A stretch of 64,000 nt of DNA from Agrobacterium fabrum str. C58 (lineage in GTDB: Bacteria; Pseudomonadota; Alphaproteobacteria; Rhizobiales; Rhizobiaceae). The DNA lies in NCBI RefSeq assembly GCF_000092025.1, contig NC_003062.2, positions 2,582,001-2,646,000 on the forward strand. The letters are read 5' to 3'. The position numbers and the translations under genes were made by a program. This document shows positions 1-8,096 of the stretch, piece by piece. Under the pieces are notes generated by a model. It saw nothing but the letters and a program-made list of their open reading frames with translations. It did not search any database and was not told the DNA's origin. Position 1 is the stretch's first letter; every line of letters begins with the position of its first letter.

Positions 1-390
1 CAGCACCGCGCCGGAGAACATCTTCACCGCAAGGAATATTCCGAGCAACAGGCCGGCTCCCCTGAACTCGAAACGCGCGAAGGCATAGGAGGCGGGAATG
101 ACGAGCACAAGCACGATCAGGGTGATCGAACCCGCAATGAAGAACGAATTGAAAATATAAAGCGCGAAACCCGGCACGCTCACCCACATCGTCCGGTAGG
201 CCTCGAAGGAACCGTTCTCCGGCCAGAACCTGTAGGGTGAAGAAAACAGCAGGCTGAGCGGCTTCAGCGACACCAGAAAGCCTTCGACGAAGGGCGCCAG
301 CACGAAGGCCAGGAACACGGCGATACCGCAATAGATTCCGACCATTTCATACCAGGTGTAGCGGTTGATCCTCGCATGTCTGTCGGTCAT
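1..390 (-). CDS. Sugar ABC transporter permease, MalG type (N-terminal part, cut by window edge)
   Basis: Inner-membrane permease of a carbohydrate (CUT1) ABC importer. Only the first 130 codons are present and the gene runs off the left edge. Hydrophobic segments lie near residues 18-37, 84-107 and 115-130, and the stretch before the third (YAFARFEFRG) is typical of MalG-like subunits. The EAA loop that docks the ATPase lies outside the window. The start ATG overlaps the stop of the upstream permease gene by 4 bp (ATGA), so the two are probably translationally coupled. The divergent nag genes suggest an amino-sugar substrate, which is inference. Confidence 0.88.
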   Translation of the reverse strand, partial: MTDRHARINRYTWYEMVGIYCGIAVFLAFVLAPFVEGFLVSLKPLSLLFSSPYRFWPENGSFEAYRTMWVSVPGFALYIFNSFFIAGSITLIVLVLVIPASYAFARFEFRGAGLLLGIFLAVKMFSGAVL

Positions 391-1271
391 CGCGTGGCCT
401 CCTGCGAGAAACGGCGGGTGATGCGGAAATAGAAGAAGGTGAAGATCGACAGGAAGATGCAGATGAGCACCGCGCGCGCTGCACCTTCACCATATTTATA
501 AGCGCCTATCGCCGTCTTGTAGGTGTCGATGATCATCGTTGTGGTTTCGCCGTTCGGACCACCACGCGTGAGGATCCAGATGATATCGAAGGAATTGAAC
601 GTCGAAATCAGTGACAGGACCGACATGGTGATCATGGCCGGCAGCATCAGCGGCAGCGTGATACGACGGAAGCGATAGGAGCGGCTGGCACCGTCCGTCC
701 ACGCTGCCTCGTAGAGATCCTGCGGAATGGACTGGATTGCGGCCAAAAGATAAAGCGTCACCATCGGCACGCCGATCCACACATCGGTGACGATCGTCGC
801 CCAGAAGGCGGTCCTGCCATAGGCAAGAAAAGCAACCGGGCCGTCCACCAGGCCGAGATTCTGCAGCACCCCGGAAATCATGCCGAACTGGCCGTTATAC
901 ATCCAGCCCCACATGAAGATGCCGATAGCCATCGGCACGATCCATGGCGGCATGGTCAGGATGCGAAACAGCGCACGGCCGGGAACGGCGGAGTTCAACA
1001 GCACTGCACCAAATGTGCCGATGATCATCTTTATCGAGACGGAAAAGAACGTCCAGACAAAGGTCCGCGTGATGACATCGGCAAAAGTCGCGTTGAAGAT
1101 TTTCTCGTAATTGATGAAGCCGACCCAATTCGTCACTTTTTTAAGCGACGCATCGGTGAAAGACAGGATGAATGTGTCGACGAGCGGATAGGCGACGATC
1201 AGTGTGATGTAGAAAAGCGCCGGTAGAAGAAGAAACCAGGCGAAGATGACTGCGCTGCGTTTTGCATCCAT
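387..1271 (-). CDS. Sugar ABC transporter permease, MalF type
   Basis: A 294-residue inner-membrane permease of the CUT1 (MalF/UgpA-like) family, partner of the MalG-type subunit that follows. About six hydrophobic segments are visible. The cytoplasmic EAA loop is at about residues 188-210: EAA, then G about 4 residues on, ending in ITLPLMLP. This loop contacts the ATP-binding subunit. No solute-binding protein or ATPase gene lies inside the window; they are presumably to the left. It follows the Gfo/Idh oxidoreductase gene by 13 nt and overlaps the next permease by 4 bp, so the three look like one leftward operon. Confidence 0.9.
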   Translation of the reverse strand: MDAKRSAVIFAWFLLLPALFYITLIVAYPLVDTFILSFTDASLKKVTNWVGFINYEKIFNATFADVITRTFVWTFFSVSIKMIIGTFGAVLLNSAVPGRALFRILTMPPWIVPMAIGIFMWGWMYNGQFGMISGVLQNLGLVDGPVAFLAYGRTAFWATIVTDVWIGVPMVTLYLLAAIQSIPQDLYEAAWTDGASRSYRFRRITLPLMLPAMITMSVLSLISTFNSFDIIWILTRGGPNGETTTMIIDTYKTAIGAYKYGEGAARAVLICIFLSIFTFFYFRITRRFSQEATR

Positions 1272-1284
1272 TACGCAGCCCTCC

Positions 1285-2466
1285 TCAAGCCGATTTCACG
1301 GCGGGGGATTTAGGCTGACCGTGCAGCGCAAGATCGTACTCCTCCCACACCGGTTTGAGATCGACCACCTTGCGGCCATGGCGGGCTTCATCCATGGCAA
1401 GCGCCAGAATGCCGGCCTCGATCGCGTCGAGCGCGGAAACTGGCAAGGGCGCAGCCCTGACGATATGGGCGATCACATCCTCGGCCATCTGCTCATCCGC
1501 GCCATAATGCTGCGAGAGCGTGGTTGCCGCAGAATAGGTCTTGGCGACGGTTTTTTCATTGGTGCGGGCATTGTGAACGTTCAGGAAGCCGCGCACGAAA
1601 TCGCCCTCGGCCATGCCCTTTGCACCGATGACGCAGAAACGGCGGAAATCGTCGGGAACGTTGAGATTGGTATGGAAGGCGAGCGACGCGCCATTTTCAT
1701 ATTCGACGATTGCCGTCTGGTAATCGATGATGTCACCATCGCTGTCGAAGACCTTGTCGGAGCCCATCCAGCCGCTCGGCTTGCGATGGTAGACCTCCAT
1801 GTCGTTGATGCCGTCATTCTGCGGCGCGTTCGCCGGCGTGAAGCTCTTGCGCCCGCCGAAGCTCGACACGAAACGCGGCCGGGCACCAACCACGCCATTA
1901 TAGAGATCGAGATCGTGGCAGCATTTTTCCAGCATGAAGGAGCCGGAATAATTCTCGTAACGCCGCCAGTCACGCATGAAGAATGCGCCATGATAGGGCG
2001 GAATATGTTCGGAAGCCTCGATGGAGACGACCTCACCCAGCTTGCCTTCAGCCTGCGCGGCGCGCAGATCGCGGTAAAGCGGCGAATAACGCAGGACGAG
2101 GCCGACCAGCAGCCGCTCATGGCCGTGCTTGTTGAGCAACCGGGCGAGCTCGAGGCTTTCCTCGATGCTGACGACGATGGGTTTTTCAGAAAAAATGGTG
2201 CAACCCGCTTCAAGCCCGATGCGGATATGCTCCAGATGCATGTGGTTCGGCGAGCCGATCATCAGGAGATCGAATTTTTCGCCGGCGATCAGCGCTTCCG
2301 GGCTGTCATAGACCTTGCCGGCAGAAATGCCCTTTTCCTGCAAACCCGGCAGACCTGCCGGATGAGGATCGACATAACCGACGATCTCGAAATCCTTGTC
2401 GATCTCGTGAAAAACGTAGCCCAGATAACCGAGACGGAATCCGAGTCCGATAATTCCCACCTTCAT
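1285..2466 (-). CDS. Gfo/Idh/MocA family NAD(P)-dependent oxidoreductase
   Basis: A 393-residue sugar oxidoreductase of the Gfo/Idh/MocA family. The N-terminal Rossmann fold starts at GIIGLGFRLG (residues 4-13). The conserved EKP is at 94-96, and a HDLD motif, typical of the catalytic region, is at about 185-188. I chose the ATG at 2466 because the dinucleotide-binding strand begins right after it and an AGGGA lies about 8 nt upstream. A longer reading to 2511 would add 15 residues with no family character. As first gene of the leftward operon with two sugar permeases, it probably oxidises the imported sugar or a derivative. The exact substrate cannot be read from sequence. Confidence 0.85.
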   Translation of the reverse strand: MKVGIIGLGFRLGYLGYVFHEIDKDFEIVGYVDPHPAGLPGLQEKGISAGKVYDSPEALIAGEKFDLLMIGSPNHMHLEHIRIGLEAGCTIFSEKPIVVSIEESLELARLLNKHGHERLLVGLVLRYSPLYRDLRAAQAEGKLGEVVSIEASEHIPPYHGAFFMRDWRRYENYSGSFMLEKCCHDLDLYNGVVGARPRFVSSFGGRKSFTPANAPQNDGINDMEVYHRKPSGWMGSDKVFDSDGDIIDYQTAIVEYENGASLAFHTNLNVPDDFRRFCVIGAKGMAEGDFVRGFLNVHNARTNEKTVAKTYSAATTLSQHYGADEQMAEDVIAHIVRAAPLPVSALDAIEAGILALAMDEARHGRKVVDLKPVWEEYDLALHGQPKSPAVKSA

Positions 2467-2906
2467 GAACTTTGTTCCCTGCTCACTCGTAAATAATTTT
2501 CGCAGAAGCAACCATTTCTGTGTTGGTTATTCAGTTATCTGCGATAATTTCTGACCATGATGAAATTAGTTTTCAGAACGGTCAAGCAAAATTCGATTTA
2601 CTCTGGCAAGTCGCGGATAAGAAACCGATTCTTCCAGGCCAGCGGGACGCGCAACAGCTATTCACCGGCAACCGATGCCAAAACAATACCAAAAAAATGC
2701 CAATCGTCTAGAGCAATTACGGCAATGGGAAAATTTTTTTGGTTAATGCGGATATTTCGATCACAAAGCCTTAATTTAAGGCATTTGAACGAAAAAAGCT
2801 CCGATTAATCATACAAGTTCGCTAATGGTCCTATTTTGGTATTGCCGATCGCGTCTTCTGTGGTATAGCCAGAAGCAGCCATATCGGATTGTGACAGAGG
2901 TTATGG
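2467..2906. promoter_or_regulatory. Divergent control region between transporter and nag operons
   Basis: A 440-bp AT-rich intergenic region that must hold the promoters for the leftward transport genes and the rightward gntR-nag genes. It contains a perfect 15-bp palindrome (2768-2782) and a separated 11-bp inverted pair, CAATACCAAAA (2684-2694) and TTTTGGTATTG (2834-2844). A stretch near 2709-2745 beginning CTAGAGCAATTAC resembles the start of short palindromic repeats common in Rhizobiaceae, but is degenerate. No credible small gene was seen. Confidence 0.55.
2768..2782. promoter_or_regulatory. Palindromic candidate operator GCCTTAATTTAAGGC
   Basis: A perfect inverted repeat with 7-bp arms around one central base, 124 bp before the gntR start codon. 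Its place in a divergent intergenic region next to a GntR-type regulator makes it a natural operator candidate. It does not obviously match the GT-N-TA-N-AC form often described for HutC-subfamily regulators, so assignment to this GntR protein is inference. Confidence 0.4.
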
Positions 2907-3659
2907 ATGAACGGGGCAGCGCTTAATCTGGAGGACCTGCAATCAGGCGGCGGTCCGCTGTACCTGAAATTGCGCCAGACGATCGAAGACGCCATCAATG
3001 GCGGCCGCCTGAAGCATGGCGACGCCCTGCCGCCGGAACGCGACATTGCTGAAAGCGCCTGCGTCAGCCGCGTCACGGTGCGCAAGGCGGTGGATGATCT
3101 CGTCCGCGACGGCCTTCTCGTTCGCCGGCATGGTTCGGGCACCTTTGTCGTCAAGCCCATCACCCGCATGCAACAGCCGCTGACCAAGCTCACCTCCTTT
3201 ACCGAGGACATGCGCCGGCGCGGCATGACGGCAAGCACCCAATGGCTGGACAGGGGTCTTTTCCACCCCACCGGCGATGAGATGATGACACTCGGCCTTT
3301 CCCAGTCCGCCATGGTGGCACGGCTCACGCGCCTGCGTCTTGCCAATGACCAGCCGATCGCGCTGGAAGTCACCAGCCTGCCGGGGGATATTTTGCCCGA
3401 TCCGCAACTCGTCGAAAATTCGCTTTATCTGGAGCTTGAAAAGAGCGGCATTCGCCCCGTGCGCGCCATTCAGCGCATCTCGGCCCGCAATCTCACGGAT
3501 GAGGAAACCCTTCTGCTTGGGGTCCCGCCGGGCTCGGCAGCGCTTTCCGTTCAGCGCATGGCCTATCTCGAAAGCGGGCGCCTCATGGAAATATCCCTCG
3601 CGCTTTACCGCAGTGATGCCTACGACCTTGTCGCCGAACTGACGATGGGTCCAGAGTAA
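2907..3659 (+). CDS. GntR-family transcriptional regulator (HutC/NagR-like, UTRA domain)
   Basis: A 250-residue DNA-binding regulator. A winged helix-turn-helix spans about residues 17-82, with PPERDIAE and SRVTVRKAVDDLVRDGLL as recognition-helix landmarks and the HGSGTFV wing. A UTRA effector-binding domain follows at about 100-245. UTRA regulators next to nag genes commonly sense glucosamine-6-phosphate or N-acetylglucosamine-6-phosphate. It is the first gene of a run with the SIS deaminase (24-nt gap), nagA and the kinase, so it probably represses its own operon and perhaps the divergent transport genes. Effector and operator are inferred from context only. Confidence 0.9.
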   Translation: MNGAALNLEDLQSGGGPLYLKLRQTIEDAINGGRLKHGDALPPERDIAESACVSRVTVRKAVDDLVRDGLLVRRHGSGTFVVKPITRMQQPLTKLTSFTEDMRRRGMTASTQWLDRGLFHPTGDEMMTLGLSQSAMVARLTRLRLANDQPIALEVTSLPGDILPDPQLVENSLYLELEKSGIRPVRAIQRISARNLTDEETLLLGVPPGSAALSVQRMAYLESGRLMEISLALYRSDAYDLVAELTMGPE

Positions 3660-3683
3660 AACATTGATCAAGGACATGAAACG

Positions 3684-4706
3684 ATGACAACCCTGATGCG
3701 CCAGGAAATCGATGAGATTCCCGATGCTGTCGCCCGCCTGCTGGACAATGCCAAGACCGACTTCCTGGAGGCAGGCAGCAAGTTGAAGGCCCGTGACCCG
3801 GCAGTCGTCGTTACCATTGCCCGCGGCTCCTCCGATCATGCCGCACATTTCCTGAAATATGCCATCGAATTGCAGACCGGTCTGCCGGTCGCCTCGCTCG
3901 GGCCTTCCCTCGCCTCCATCTATCAGACGAAACTGCGGCTGGAACGGGCAGCAGCCTTCGCCGTTTCGCAATCCGGCAAGAGCCCTGACATCGTTGCCCT
4001 CGCACAAAGCGCCCGCAAGGGCGGCGCGCTCACCTTCTCGCTCGTCAACACCCTGCCATCCCCACTGGGTGAGGCGGCCGACCACGCCATCAATATCCAG
4101 GCGGGGCCGGAAAAGGCGGTTGCAGCGACCAAATCCTTCGTCAATTCCATCGTTGCCGGTCTGGCTATCCTTGCCGAATGGACGGAAGACAGCCTGCTTG
4201 CCAGGGCCGTCAGCGCCCTGCCGCAGAATTTCGCCAAGGCCATCGCGCTCGATTGGAGCCACATCGGCGAGGCGGTGAAGGGCGAAGAATCGCTTTACAT
4301 GCTGGGCCGCGGTCCGGCGCTCGCCATTGCCGCAGAAGCTGCGCTGAAATGCAAGGAAACCTGCGAGCTGCATGCCGAAGCCTATTCCTCGGCCGAGGTC
4401 ATGCATGGCCCGGTCTCGCTGGTGGCGCCGCAATTCCCCGTCATCGCCTTTGCCGCCCGCGACCGTGCCGAGACGTCGGTCACGGATATCGCCGCAAGCC
4501 TTGCCAATAAAGGTGCGAATGTTTTCGTCACCTCCACAAAGGGCAGCCCGGCCAAGCCCCTGCCCTTCGTGGAGACCAACCACCCGCTGACCGATGCATT
4601 GCTGCTGATTGCGCCGTTTTACGGCTTTATCGAACAATTATCCCGCGCACGCGGCTTCAACCCGGATGCACCCGTGGCATTGAAGAAGGTAACGGAAACC
4701 CAATGA
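3684..4706 (+). CDS. SIS-domain glucosamine-6-phosphate deaminase/isomerase (NagB-II type)
   Basis: A 340-residue protein made of two SIS sugar-phosphate-binding domains (about 30-165 and 195-330), resembling the isomerase half of GlmS without the glutaminase domain. Visible landmarks are IARGSSDHAA, AVSQSGKSPD, the stretch AEAYSSAEVMHGP and a GlmS-like C-terminus (LKKVTET). In proteobacterial GlcNAc pathways such proteins (NagB-II) convert glucosamine-6-phosphate to fructose-6-phosphate and ammonia, replacing the unrelated classical NagB. Its last 4 bases overlap the nagA start (ATGA). Deaminase activity is inferred from the nagA-kinase context; an AgaS-like role on galactosamine-6-phosphate is possible. 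Confidence 0.82.
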   Translation: MTTLMRQEIDEIPDAVARLLDNAKTDFLEAGSKLKARDPAVVVTIARGSSDHAAHFLKYAIELQTGLPVASLGPSLASIYQTKLRLERAAAFAVSQSGKSPDIVALAQSARKGGALTFSLVNTLPSPLGEAADHAINIQAGPEKAVAATKSFVNSIVAGLAILAEWTEDSLLARAVSALPQNFAKAIALDWSHIGEAVKGEESLYMLGRGPALAIAAEAALKCKETCELHAEAYSSAEVMHGPVSLVAPQFPVIAFAARDRAETSVTDIAASLANKGANVFVTSTKGSPAKPLPFVETNHPLTDALLLIAPFYGFIEQLSRARGFNPDAPVALKKVTETQ

Positions 4707-5869
4707 GCGGCATCAAGGCATTTGTTGGCGCCCGCATTTTCGACGGCGCCGCATGGCACGAGGGCAGAGTGCTCGTGGTCGGTGACGGGCATGTCACCGC
4801 CATCTCAGATAGCGTGCCAGCCGAAGCCGAGATGATCGATGTAAAGGGACTGCTGATCGCGCCTGGATTCATCGATCTCCAGGTCAATGGCGGCGGCGGG
4901 GTGATGTTCAACAACCAGCCGGATGTCGAAGGCATTGCCCGCATCTGTTCCGCTCACGCCAGGTTCGGCACGACGGCGCTGATGGTCACGCTCATTACCG
5001 ACCGGCCGGATGTAATCTCGAAAGCAGCGCAGGCGGGTATTGCCGCCAGCAAGAAGCAGGTGCCGGGCTTTCTGGGCCTGCATTTCGAAGGGCCGCATCT
5101 TTCCGTCGCACGCAAGGGCACCCATGATCCAGCGCTGGTCCGCAAGATGGAGACGGCCGATCTTGCCGTTCTGATCGGCTGCAAGGCGGAACTGGCCTTC
5201 GTGATGACGACCATTGCCCCTGAGAACGTCACCGAGGAACAGGTCGCAGCGCTGAGAAAAGCCGGCATCGTGGTCAGTCTCGGCCATACCGATACCGGCC
5301 TTGATGTTGCGACGGCCTATATCGAGGCCGGCGCTTCCATGGTGACACATCTTTTTAACGCCATGAGCCCGCTTGGCCATCGCGAACCGGGTCTGGTTGG
5401 CGCCGCCCTTTCGAATGGCGGGCTGGATTGCGGGCTGATCGCTGACGGATTTCATGTCGATCCCGCCGCCATCGGCATTGCGCTACGCGCCAAGAATGGC
5501 CCGGGCCGGATTTTCCTCGTCACCGACGCCATGTCGACCATCGGCACGGATGACGATGGTTTCGAACTGAATGGCCGGCGCGTCTATCGCAATGGCGGCC
5601 GACTGACACTTGAAGACGGCACGCTTGCTGGGGCGGATATCGACATGCTCTCCTGCGTCCGCTTCATGTATGAAAAGCTGGAGATGCCGCTGGAGGAAGC
5701 CTTGAGAATGGCATCCGCCTATCCTGCACAGGCCGTTGGCGCATCGGACAAGGGAAAACTGCTGCCCGGCTTCGATGCCGATTTTGTTGTGCTGACGCCC
5801 GGCCTCCAGATGCATTCGACCTGGATTGGCGGAGAAAAAACCTACGATGCCGTGCATTCCGGAGTGTGA
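4703..5869 (+). CDS. nagA: N-acetylglucosamine-6-phosphate deacetylase
   Basis: A 388-residue amidohydrolase that removes acetate from N-acetylglucosamine-6-phosphate in the cytoplasm. The TIM-barrel metal site is readable: E129 in HFEGPH, H195 in LGHTDTG, H216 in THLFNAMSP and the catalytic D275 in VTDAMSTIG. PGFIDLQVNGGGG near residue 54 is the usual NagA signature. Length is normal for the family. It is coupled to the SIS gene by a 4-bp overlap and followed 3 nt later by the ROK kinase, completing a kinase-deacetylase-deaminase route to fructose-6-phosphate. Confidence 0.95.
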   Translation: MSGIKAFVGARIFDGAAWHEGRVLVVGDGHVTAISDSVPAEAEMIDVKGLLIAPGFIDLQVNGGGGVMFNNQPDVEGIARICSAHARFGTTALMVTLITDRPDVISKAAQAGIAASKKQVPGFLGLHFEGPHLSVARKGTHDPALVRKMETADLAVLIGCKAELAFVMTTIAPENVTEEQVAALRKAGIVVSLGHTDTGLDVATAYIEAGASMVTHLFNAMSPLGHREPGLVGAALSNGGLDCGLIADGFHVDPAAIGIALRAKNGPGRIFLVTDAMSTIGTDDDGFELNGRRVYRNGGRLTLEDGTLAGADIDMLSCVRFMYEKLEMPLEEALRMASAYPAQAVGASDKGKLLPGFDADFVVLTPGLQMHSTWIGGEKTYDAVHSGV

Positions 5870-5872
5870 ACC

Positions 5873-6799
5873 ATGATCGTTTGTTTCGATATTGGCGGAA
5901 CGACCATCAAGGGCGCGATTGCCCATACCCCGGACGACATTCGCCCCGTGCCACGCATACCAACGCCGAAAACCAGTTTCGAAGACTTCGCCGCCGGCCT
6001 CAAATCCGTCATCGATGCGAGCGGCGGCACGCCCGGTTGCGTTTCGTTGTCGATTGCCGGGGTCATCGATCCCGACACCGGCAAGGCCACCGTTGCCAAT
6101 ATTCCGAGCATTCATGGCCGGGTCTTGAAGGACGAGTTGGAAAAAGCCCTCAACCTTCCCGTCATCGTGTCCAATGACGCGGATTGTTTCGTGATCGCCG
6201 AATCGGAAATCGGCTCGGGTCAAGGCCACCGCGTGGTTTTCGGCGTCATCCTTGGAACCGGTGTCGGCGGCGGGCTGGTGATCGACGGCAAGCTCATCAA
6301 CAGCCATGGCGGTTTTGCCGGCGAATGGGGGCATGGTCCCGTGGCCGCGACATCGGCCGGCAATCCGCCGGTCTCGCTGCCCCGCTTCGAATGCGGCTGT
6401 GGCCTCACCGGCTGTGTCGACGCCATCGGCAGCGCCCGCGGCATGGAAAAGCTGCATGCGCATCTGCACCGGCAGGAGATGACGAGCGAGGATATTATCG
6501 CCGCCTGGCAGGCGGGCGATGCAAAAGCCGCCAGAACCATCGATGTCCTCATCGATATTCTCGCCTCGCCGCTGGCGATGGTGATCAATGTTACCGGCGC
6601 GACCATTGTGCCGGTGGGCGGCGGGCTTTCGAACTCGCGGGAGCTTCTCGCTGCATTGGATGAAGCAGTCAGGGGCCGCATTCTCCGGCGCTTCAACCGT
6701 CCACTGGTCGTGCCCGCCATCTGCCGCATCGAGCCGGGGCTGATCGGATCAGCCGTTATCGGGTTGAAATATGCGCAGGAGATCGCCCGCCCGTCCTGA
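5873..6799 (+). CDS. ROK-family sugar kinase, probable N-acetylglucosamine kinase
   Basis: A 308-residue ROK kinase. The phosphate-binding FDIGGTTIKG is at residues 5-14, the catalytic Asp lies in NDAD (101-104), and LGTGVGGGLVIDG marks the second nucleotide-binding segment. The zinc-binding CGCGLTGC spans 174-181, after EWGH. Sitting 3 nt after nagA, it probably phosphorylates N-acetylglucosamine entering through a non-PTS transporter such as the divergent ABC system. Specificity for GlcNAc over glucose or ManNAc is inferred from the neighbours. It ends 6 bp from the convergent FAD monooxygenase gene, with no clear terminator between them. Confidence 0.87.
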   Translation: MIVCFDIGGTTIKGAIAHTPDDIRPVPRIPTPKTSFEDFAAGLKSVIDASGGTPGCVSLSIAGVIDPDTGKATVANIPSIHGRVLKDELEKALNLPVIVSNDADCFVIAESEIGSGQGHRVVFGVILGTGVGGGLVIDGKLINSHGGFAGEWGHGPVAATSAGNPPVSLPRFECGCGLTGCVDAIGSARGMEKLHAHLHRQEMTSEDIIAAWQAGDAKAARTIDVLIDILASPLAMVINVTGATIVPVGGGLSNSRELLAALDEAVRGRILRRFNRPLVVPAICRIEPGLIGSAVIGLKYAQEIARPS

Positions 6800-6805
6800 T
6801 GGCTC

Positions 6806-8077
6806 TCACGGCGTCTCAATCTTTTCCCGACGGAAACCCAGCCCCACCAGCCGGCCAGTCAGATGGGAAAGAAGCGGAAATCGAATAATCGCCCGCACGA
6901 AGGCAGGCGGGCCTTTGGGCTTTTCCGCTCTTTCCTCTTGCCCTTTCTTGCGACCGATACGCATCATCCGCTGCAGAAACTGCGTGGCCTTGGTCGGGAA
7001 GGACCGCCGCTTTTCGATTGCGGCGAGGTCATCATCACGAATGGCCCGGCCGGACACCAGCACCGGCACCAATATATTGGCGGCGGCAACCGCGTCCTGA
7101 ATGGCCAGATTGACGCCGACGCCGCCGACGGGCGACATGGCATGGGCCGCATCGCCGATGCAGATCAGACCGGGTTTCCACCAGCGCTTCAGGCGGTCGA
7201 TACGAACGGTAAGGAGATGCACATCGTCCCAGCTCTTGAGCTCATCGAGCCTTTCGCGTGGGAAAGGGCAGATTTCCGCGACCCTGTACCGAAAGGCCTC
7301 AAGCCCCTCCAGCTTTATGTCCGCGAAAAATCCCTTGCGCACCACATAACCGCATTGCCAGTAGTCACCCCGGTTGATCATCACGAAACCCTGTCGCGAG
7401 CCGGCATGCCCCATGGTTTCGGTCGGATCGTCAGGCTGTTTCGAAAGGCGCAGCCACAGCACTTCGGTCGGGATGCCGAAGCGCTGGACCTCGAGCCCTG
7501 CCGCCTCACGGACGATGGAGTTGCGGCCATCTGCACCGACCACCAGATCGGCAGCGATCTCGATGACCCCTTCCGGCGTTTCGACGGTGAGGCCGCCGAC
7601 GCGCCCGTCCCGTTCGATGAGGCCGGTGACCGGCGCATTCATCAGCAGGCGGAAATTTTCATATTGCCCTGCCTTGCCGACGATGAAATTGAGAAAATCC
7701 CATTGCGGCATGAAGGCGATGAACCGATGCCGGACCGGCAGGCGGGAAAAATCCGCAATCGTGACGCGCTCACCACCGATAACCGCGTTCAGCCGCGGCG
7801 CGCGTGTATGCGGAAGGCTTAAGAACTCGTCGATGAAACCGAGCTGTTCCATCAATTCAAGCGTGGAAGGATGGATGGTGTCGCCACGAAAATCGCGCAG
7901 AAAATCCCCGTGTTTCTCGACGACAACAACATCGATACCGCTGCGGGCGAGCAGCAGGCCGAGCATCATGCCTGCCGGTCCGCCACCGGCCACGGCAACA
8001 CAGGTGTGGATATTCTGAACGGCTCTGCCGTCCTTTTCATGCCCGGCTTTCGCGTCTTCCATCACCCTCGCCCCCAT
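6806..8077 (-). CDS. FAD-dependent monooxygenase/oxidoreductase (UbiH/PHBH-like)
   Basis: A 423-residue flavoprotein. The FAD-binding GGGPAG is at residues 31-36, GADGRNS is the DG motif, and GDAAHAMSPVGGVGVN at about 307-322 is the ribityl-binding GD motif. Together these mark class A flavin hydroxylases such as PHBH, UbiH and related enzymes. Substrate is unknown. Two starts are possible, ATG at 8077 or at 8062 (GAGG nearby); neither touches the fold. It lies 19 nt after the PAP2 phosphatase on the same strand, so the two are probably cotranscribed, which hints at a lipid or isoprenoid-quinone role but does not show one. Confidence 0.82.
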   Translation of the reverse strand: MGARVMEDAKAGHEKDGRAVQNIHTCVAVAGGGPAGMMLGLLLARSGIDVVVVEKHGDFLRDFRGDTIHPSTLELMEQLGFIDEFLSLPHTRAPRLNAVIGGERVTIADFSRLPVRHRFIAFMPQWDFLNFIVGKAGQYENFRLLMNAPVTGLIERDGRVGGLTVETPEGVIEIAADLVVGADGRNSIVREAAGLEVQRFGIPTEVLWLRLSKQPDDPTETMGHAGSRQGFVMINRGDYWQCGYVVRKGFFADIKLEGLEAFRYRVAEICPFPRERLDELKSWDDVHLLTVRIDRLKRWWKPGLICIGDAAHAMSPVGGVGVNLAIQDAVAAANILVPVLVSGRAIRDDDLAAIEKRRSFPTKATQFLQRMMRIGRKKGQEERAEKPKGPPAFVRAIIRFPLLSHLTGRLVGLGFRREKIETP

Positions 8078-8096
8078 CCGGTCCCGTTAAATCTCT

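Noticed and set aside
2709..2745. CTAGAGCAATTACGGCAA as a third copy of a Rhizobiaceae repeat
   Set aside because: The start matches, but the paired arm and AGCGG core are missing; too degenerate to call.
2943..4637. 564-codon minus-strand frame opposite gntR and the SIS gene
   Set aside because: Antisense shadow of two well-supported genes.
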